From Chloranthus sessilifolius (taxonomy: Eukaryota; Streptophyta; Magnoliopsida; Chloranthales; Chloranthaceae), in NCBI GenBank assembly GCA_021018995.1, contig CM037590.1, forward strand, positions 81,066,097-81,130,096: DNA of 64,000 nt. Reading direction: 5' to 3'. The notes under the pieces were generated by a model. The model was not told the origin of the DNA. It was given only the letters and a program-made list of their open reading frames with translations, and made no database searches. The stretch's first letter is position 1; every line of letters starts with the position of its first letter. Made by a program: the position numbers and the translations under genes. Positions 58,567-64,000 of this stretch are shown piece by piece.

Positions 58567-60731
58567 GTGATTTGGAGGCTGTATGCGGATGAGGAGGATG
58601 CGGATGTGCCAGTGATTCAGTTTGGCCGGCTCTTCTTCGATGTGGATATATGGGTCTATTGTTTTGAGAGGGTGGAGAGGATCCACACATCTCGAGTGGT
58701 ACGGCAGCTAGGGCTCGCTCAGGGAGTCCCTTTAGAGATTCACCATAGAGTGGTGAAGAGGATGACCAACCCTCCTGGCCAAAATTTTACAGAGCTGATG
58801 GCGCTTCAGATAGTGGATTTTAGAGCTGGGAGGACCAGGGTTACAGGGGCACGTGATGAGGCGGATGCTTGGGAGTATGTGCGGTGGTTTAGTACGTTGG
58901 GTGGCGGGCGCCTCTTCACACGTCCCTTCCATGGGAGTGGCTCTTTCGAGATCGGTGGGCCAGAGTCGGCGTCGGCGTTGAGGGAGAGGTTGGCTGTGTT
59001 GGAGCAGGGCCATCTCACCTCGAGCGTGCGGGGGGCATTAGACGCTCTCCATAGGGCGATGGAGCGGATGGGGTGTGTTCCTCATCCAAATGAGGAGATG
59101 CTGCACTCCTTAGCCTCCTCGGTTGCTCAGGCTAGGGCGATGGACGATGAGTTAGGGGCTCGACTAGCGGAGGCTCGACGACTCCTGGTGAGTTAATTTA
59201 TGTGTTTTTTGTATTATGTGGACTCGGTCTTCTAGTCGTTCTGACATGATTGTGGTGTCTCATTTTATTTTATCTTGGACAGTCTGAGAGGGAGGGTGAG
59301 GTTGCTCGTCAGACGATGAAGATCAAGTTGTTACGTGGTCAGTAGTAGGCCGACCGAGAGGTGGGGGACCAGCTTATGATCTGAGATTGATCGATTGGTA
59401 AGTGTCTTTACAAATGTGGTTTTTTAAATTGTTATCATTGTGAGCTTATCAACTGATGTGTTTATTATTATTCGTAGAGAGCTGAGCTCGCTGCTGGAGG
59501 TTCCATTCGGGCATTTGATCCTTCTTCGGTTGCTTCGTCTAGTCGGAAGGATCCAACGATGGCTCAGCTTTGGGCCGAGCTAGATCATTGGGTAACTTCC
59601 ATTCAATCTTTTATTTTATTTATGTCATTGCATTAGTTTGTCAGGTGTCATTGTTTTGCTTTCTTAGTAGCTTACTAATATCATGCGATATTTTAGATTC
59701 GAGTTGTCGAGGATCTTCAGGCGAGGGAGGCGACTGTTGCCTCTCTGCGCCCGGAGAGTCAGGTATAGTTTTTTTTTTATGTGGCGTAATTCTGTTTAGG
59801 TTATTCCATCTTTATTTTGTTTTGACATGTCTTGTATTGGTCTATTTGGTTCTTTGTATAGGCTGTTCTGGACTCCCGAGGCTCCCCCTAAGGAGTCTGT
59901 TCTTATCCCTACTCAGGTATGTTTTAGTTACTGTGTTCGTAGTTTATTTGTCATTATAGTATTTTTCAGATGTATTTGTTCATTCTTGTTACAGCCGCCT
60001 ACATTCGTTGCTCCTTCTGTTTCTCCTGCTGATCTAGTGACGACTGAGATGGTTGGGCTATTCCTGGAGGAGAGGCTGGATATAGAATAATCCATTTCTT
60101 TTTAAAGTTTCTTATTTTGTTCATGTATATATTAGTTTTCCTTTGACTTGGTGTGGTTATACAGGTTCGTCAGCTTGAGGAGGCGCGGCTAGAGGTGGTG
60201 TGAGCATGCGCAACTCCAGAGGCGAGACGAATCCTTGGGGAGACGTAGAGTCGCGACGACTTGTTTGTTGAGATGATGGCTGTGCAGGGGACTCAGACTG
60301 AGGAATTGGAGGCAACGCGTTGGATGATGCGGGCAGAGTCGCAGGCGACCCTAGATTAGCTGTAGTATCATTTGGTGAGGAGTGAGCTGGGGATACATAG
60401 GCTGGCTCGTTAGCTTGGTGGGTCAGAGTCGAGTGCTACGAGTTCCTCGGTCGGGCAGTCTCTTCACACGTCCCATGATTGTGTCAAGGGTGATGCTCAT
60501 GAGGATTCTATTATTCGTGAGGTTCTTGCAAGGTATCCTCCTCATCCGTGATCGAGACAGTTTGTTAGCCAAATGAGTGAGGGGGGTTTTGTAGCGGGGC
60601 CTCGTTGTCTAGAGGTTCAGAGAACTCTAGGTGCCGGGATTGTGTTTTCAGAGGACCAGTCTGTGGACCTCCGAGTTGATGATACCGAGGACAGCGGCAC
60701 TCGTCCATCCCAGCGGCAACGTAGGGAGTAG
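58567..60731 (+). pseudogene. PMD-like multi-exon gene remnant, C-terminal part
   Basis: Exon 1 (to 59187, donor CTG-GTGAGT) encodes the C-terminal PMD segment with ERVERIHTSRVVRQLGLAQG and then a helical Glu/Arg/Ala-rich part. Further exons by GT-AG borders are 59283-59397, 59478-59591, 59697-59762, 59862-59916, about 59995-60087, and 60165-60731. The later exons are acidic or coiled-coil-like (for example AELDHW, VVEDLQAREATVASLR). Stops in exon 2 (near 59346) and the last exon (near 60200 and 60356), and a lost donor near 60088, mark decay. The N-terminal PMD half is absent. The splice design resembles the gene at 8458-10759. Confidence 0.6.
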
Positions 60732-60777
60732 GTGTGTGTGTGTGTTTTTGTATCCATAGCATGTGTGTTATATATAT

Positions 60778-60825
60778 AAGGGGGATGCCCCTAGTGATAA
60801 GTGTAAAAAGAAATGAAAAGGTTTG
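60778..60825 (+). promoter_or_regulatory. Candidate 3'-end signal after the PMD-like gene
   Basis: GGGGGATGCCCCT followed by AGTGATAAGTGTAAAAAG and AATGAAAAGG lies about 50 bp after the last stop codon, matching the stem-plus-TGTAA motif at 56728 and 57696. Confidence 0.45.
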
Positions 60826-62399
60826 ACATATATATAGAGAAATTTTTGGTTTAGATGTTCCTAATTGGCTCCTTTTCTTTTAGTTACCTCTTGCGTTTAC
60901 TTTTGCATTTTTAGTTGCTTTAGCGCCATCGACCGTCATTGGGACTTGGATGCTTCCTAAGCTGGCCCGGTGATGGTTGAAGATTTCTTCGTATCTGCAT
61001 ATGTGGGAGCAATGCTGTCAGTAGTTTTTGTTCTCTCTCTTGCCAGTTGTCAAGGGGGTAAGTGTCTTAGACCAGAGTCTGGAAGCAAAAGATGAATATG
61101 TGCTTTTTTTCTTTCTTTTTTTTTCTTTTCTTCTTTTCTTTTTTTTTTTTAAAATGAAAATAATGCAATAGGGAAAACAAATAGCTAAGACAGAAATAAT
61201 AACAAGACAATAAAAATAAAAATGCCCCAGTGTAGGAGCAAGGTAGGATTGGCAGTATGATATCTTCGGTAGCACTTTCCGGATGGTAACTTCGTCGTTC
61301 CTTATCTTCTTTGTGGATAAGCTGGCATTTTTGATATGATTCTTCTTCTAATCCAAAAAAATGCCCCAATGTCAAGATGCAATAGAGCTTTTCTAAGTTT
61401 CGAGATGAGCATTTTGGGTCTATAAGCAGCCATGGGTATTTTGTGAGTTAGTTTTGAAGAAAAGTTGACTGATGCTGTCATCGAACTAGGGAGGTTTCTT
61501 TGATTAGGTCAGTTGTATACGACGGTCTATCTTGGGGTGGTGGTCATCCTATCTCATGGTTATTAGGGAGAAGTATGGTAGGTATAGTAGGTGATTGCAT
61601 TCGTCATTCATCGGTTTCCAGTTTCATTTCTAGGAGTATCCTGTAAGGATTCTGAATTACCATCCAAAATAAAAAAAATAGAAGAGGGAGGTAAGGCTCA
61701 TTGATGCAGGGAATAATTTATATCTAATACTTTCCAAAAGGGGTAGGTAACAATCTTTTTCTCAAAGGGATACCAGATGCCATGATCAAGCTCTTCGTCA
61801 TGTTTCGGCACCATCAAAATCTCACATTCTATGGTTAGTAGGAGTTTGTCCTCCTCTCGCCACCTTACGATGACATTAAGTAGTATGGGGACATTAGAGA
61901 AGCCCTCGCAACTTGCTTATATGCTTCTAGTAACGTTACCAAGGATGTCCTCATGATCTGCTTATGCTTCCCTGAGCTTATTACTTGTTCATTCGTCATA
62001 ATGCTCTCACTCAACTTTTGACATATAAATGCATATTTTTTTTTGAAAGCATCCTGCTAGCGCAAGAATAATGAGTTTTGATTGAACCTAACATCTTCAT
62101 TTTTTTGCTCTAACGCCTCCTCCAATGGTGGGGGAAGGGAAATGAGGATCGAGTACTACTTATGCTTTTGAAAGAGGTTAGATAGGTCACTAGTCCTTTA
62201 ATCAGATTGCCTGAGTGATAAAAGGTGGGAGATTAATCGGAGGTCTTAAGGATATTCTGAGAATTGAAGGCGTATGACCAATGAATGGGTCGTGACGATT
62301 ACAAGAGTGATAAGTATAAGTATTTAACCACGGGATGTGACAATCCCGGGGCTAAGGGCAATATTTTCTAAGGTACATGGCGCTCCAAGGGCTAGGGAG
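60826..62399. other. Non-coding stretch between PMD-like gene and Tat pol
   Basis: No gene is supported. A pyrimidine tract at 61104-61152 is a purine-rich tract on the minus strand and might be a polypurine tract of the Tat element, but no LTR start was recognised beside it. Confidence 0.4.
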
Positions 62400-63480
62400 T
62401 TCTTCCCTATCTTGGTTTGCCAGTTTGTAGGCATTTTCAGGGTCTGTGGGTGTTATGACATATGGGCCTTCCTAGTTCGGTTTTAGTTTTTCTTTCGGAT
62501 GGGAGTGCTTGGAAGGCATGATTTTCTTCAAGACTAATTCCCTAATATTAAAGGTTCGGTCAAAGACTTTCTTATCGTAAGCCCTGGCCACTCTCCTCTG
62601 ATATACCTGAGCATGATCAGCTGCCCTTAGACGTGTTTCATCGAGCTACTCTAGCTGCGTGAGTGGAGCAATTCTCCTCTCATATAAGGATAGCTCATCA
62701 TCGAGTTGAATCCGTAAAGATGGTACTTATATCTCATATGGTAGGACTGCCTCCATCTCGTAGGTAAGGAGGTAGGGAGTTTGGCCAGTGGCCGTACAAT
62801 AGAGGTCCTATAAGCCTAGAGTGCTTCTCGTAGTCGTTCAGGCCAGTCGACCCCATTGCTCATTTTTACTGTGTTTTAAGATTCAAATAAGTGTTTTGTT
62901 TGTAGCTTCTGCCTGTCCATTGCCTTAAGGGTAGAACGGTGATGAATGGCGCAGATCGATGTCGTACTTCTTGCATAACTTCTTCATCTTTTTCGTAATG
63001 AACTGTGGTCTGTTGTCAGTGACAAATATCCTGGATACTCCAAACCTGGTGATGATATTTTGAATAATAAACTTTACGAGGGTTGAAGTGGTGATTCTGA
63101 CATAGGATTCAACCTCTGCCCATTTGGTGTAGTATCCGGTCGCTGTAAGTATGAACGTGTGCTTGTGAGTGTTCCCAACGGTGTTTGTAAAAGGTCCAAT
63201 GACATTGAAGGCCCACATAAAAAATGGCCATGGCGAGGTCATAGTATTCAATACAATTGATGGAATTTTGACGAGTGCGGTGTGTTCTTGGAATTGCTTG
63301 CAAGATTGGACGTAGAGGTGGCAATCTCTGATCATTGGCAGCCAGAAGTAGCCTTGTCATGTAACTTGATCGGCGAGTCTCTGTCTACCGGAGTGGGCGC
63401 CGCAGGCACTGGCGTGTGCTTCTCGGATGATGTATTGTCCTTCGGCAGTCATGATGCATCATCGTAGTACTCCTTTAGTG
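62400..63480 (-). pseudogene. Tat/Ogre-type integrase remnant
   Basis: The zinc-binding part reads MTAEGQYIIREAHASACGAH from about 63452, then RDCHLYVQSCKQF, where the second Cys of CX2C is Phe. The core begins WPFFMWAFNVIGPF near 63240, so the first catalytic Asp is Asn. FVTDNRPQF keeps the second Asp and GNGQAEATNKTL near 62920 keeps the Glu. Stops near 63340, 62926 and 62885 break it. Beyond about 62880 the frames are badly decayed but WPERLREALWAYRTS-like sequence is visible. The wording matches the Tat lineage, not Athila. Confidence 0.75.
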
Positions 63481-63710
63481 AAGGCCTCTTTGTATAATGT
63501 TTCACCGAGTATACAGAATCGGGAGCATCGATTCCATATATTCTTCCGTTAGATCTTTGTGGCATATGGAGGGATGTGTTGATGTTTCAAGAAGTTCCAA
63601 ATGTCGAAATACCATGGATGTCCTTCGTCGGTCGGTGATTTTTCAAATCTGAATATAGCGACCTTGGTTCCTGTCTTGACGTGCTTTTCTGGGGTGATTG
63701 CTTCTTTTGA

Positions 63711-64000
63711 TCATGTACTTGTGGGGAGGATGGGTAATTCTCTCTTGACGGTCCATGCTACCTCGTGGGAGGGTACTGTTAGCTTTTTGATGAATAAGGT
63801 CTTGATACTTTGTCCGATAGGTATTTGGATGACTGAGGCTAGTGTGGCTAAGGAATATGTGAGCTCGTTTTCTAATCTAGGGATGTGCATGAAAGATATT
63901 CTTTTAAATTTCTTTACTAAATATTGAGCGGTTTCTAGGTATGCTATTAGTCTCATTTCCTTAGTTTTCCATTCTCCTATGACTTGTGAAATTACTAGTT
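63711..64000 (-). pseudogene. Tat-type RNase H remnant, runs off the window
   Basis: RLIAYLETAQYLVKKF, then ISFMHIPRLENELTYSLATLAS match the C-terminal part of the second (archaeal-like) RNase H carried by Tat/Ogre elements. The usual N-x-x-ADALA reads NELTYSLA, so the catalytic Asp is replaced. It lies directly upstream of the integrase on the minus strand, so the rest of the element (RT, protease, gag) should lie beyond 64000. The interval 63481-63710 is linker. Confidence 0.65.

Overview
The window is a repeat-dense, intron-bearing plant nuclear region, almost certainly from a large-genome angiosperm. The evidence is Athila- and Tat-lineage Ty3/gypsy retrotransposons nested in each other, degenerate genes with the plant mobile domain (PMD) and a DUF7745-like domain, GT-AG introns, and long T-rich and microsatellite tracts. 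The species cannot be named from the sequence. I found no intact host housekeeping gene, no tRNA or rRNA gene and no CRISPR array. All domain names come from reading motifs; no database search was run.

Layout. 1-8.1 kb: a direct repeat (copy A about 95-1690, copy B about 3535-8090) that looks like Tat-type LTR/leader DNA with clusters of short hairpins. Copy B is interrupted by a clean 2,873-bp solo LTR (4771-7643, TSD CTTGG). 8.46-10.76 kb: a multi-exon PMD pseudogene on +. Its last exon is split by E1, a + strand Athila element (10760-30346, TSD GTGGG/GTAGG), and resumes at 30352-30418. E1 holds E2, a minus-strand Athila relative (17409-26230); one large deletion appears to have fused E1 RNase H to the third ORF of E2. 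30.67-51.31 kb: a minus-strand tandem Athila array (LTR-E3-LTR-E4-LTR fragment) whose outer flanks are GTCAC and GCCAC, so it probably grew from one insertion. 51.5-52.7 kb: a DUF7745-like pseudogene on + behind another hairpin cluster. 52.7-58.5 kb: non-coding DNA with several tandem arrays, including a two-hairpin minisatellite at 54749-55235. 58.57-60.73 kb: a second, seven-exon PMD-like gene remnant on +. 61-64 kb: a minus-strand Tat/Ogre-type pol remnant (RNase H and integrase) running off the window end.

How the parts relate. The Athila elements share one plan: LTR, Asp-type primer site, gag, protease, RT, RNase H, integrase, a spacer, a third ORF (PF20167-like) in the env position, polypurine tract, LTR. 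Each family carries an array of short palindromes in the LTR U3 upstream of the TATA box. Where the integrase-ORF3 spacer survives it carries the same array. The palindrome is AACCTSTCGASAGGTT in E1, E3 and E4 but CTWTTCGAAWAG in E2, so word and family change together. I regard this paired, family-specific array as the most interesting signal. All TE genes seen here are broken by stops, frameshifts or lost catalytic residues; the ORF3 of E4 and the pol of E2 are the best preserved.
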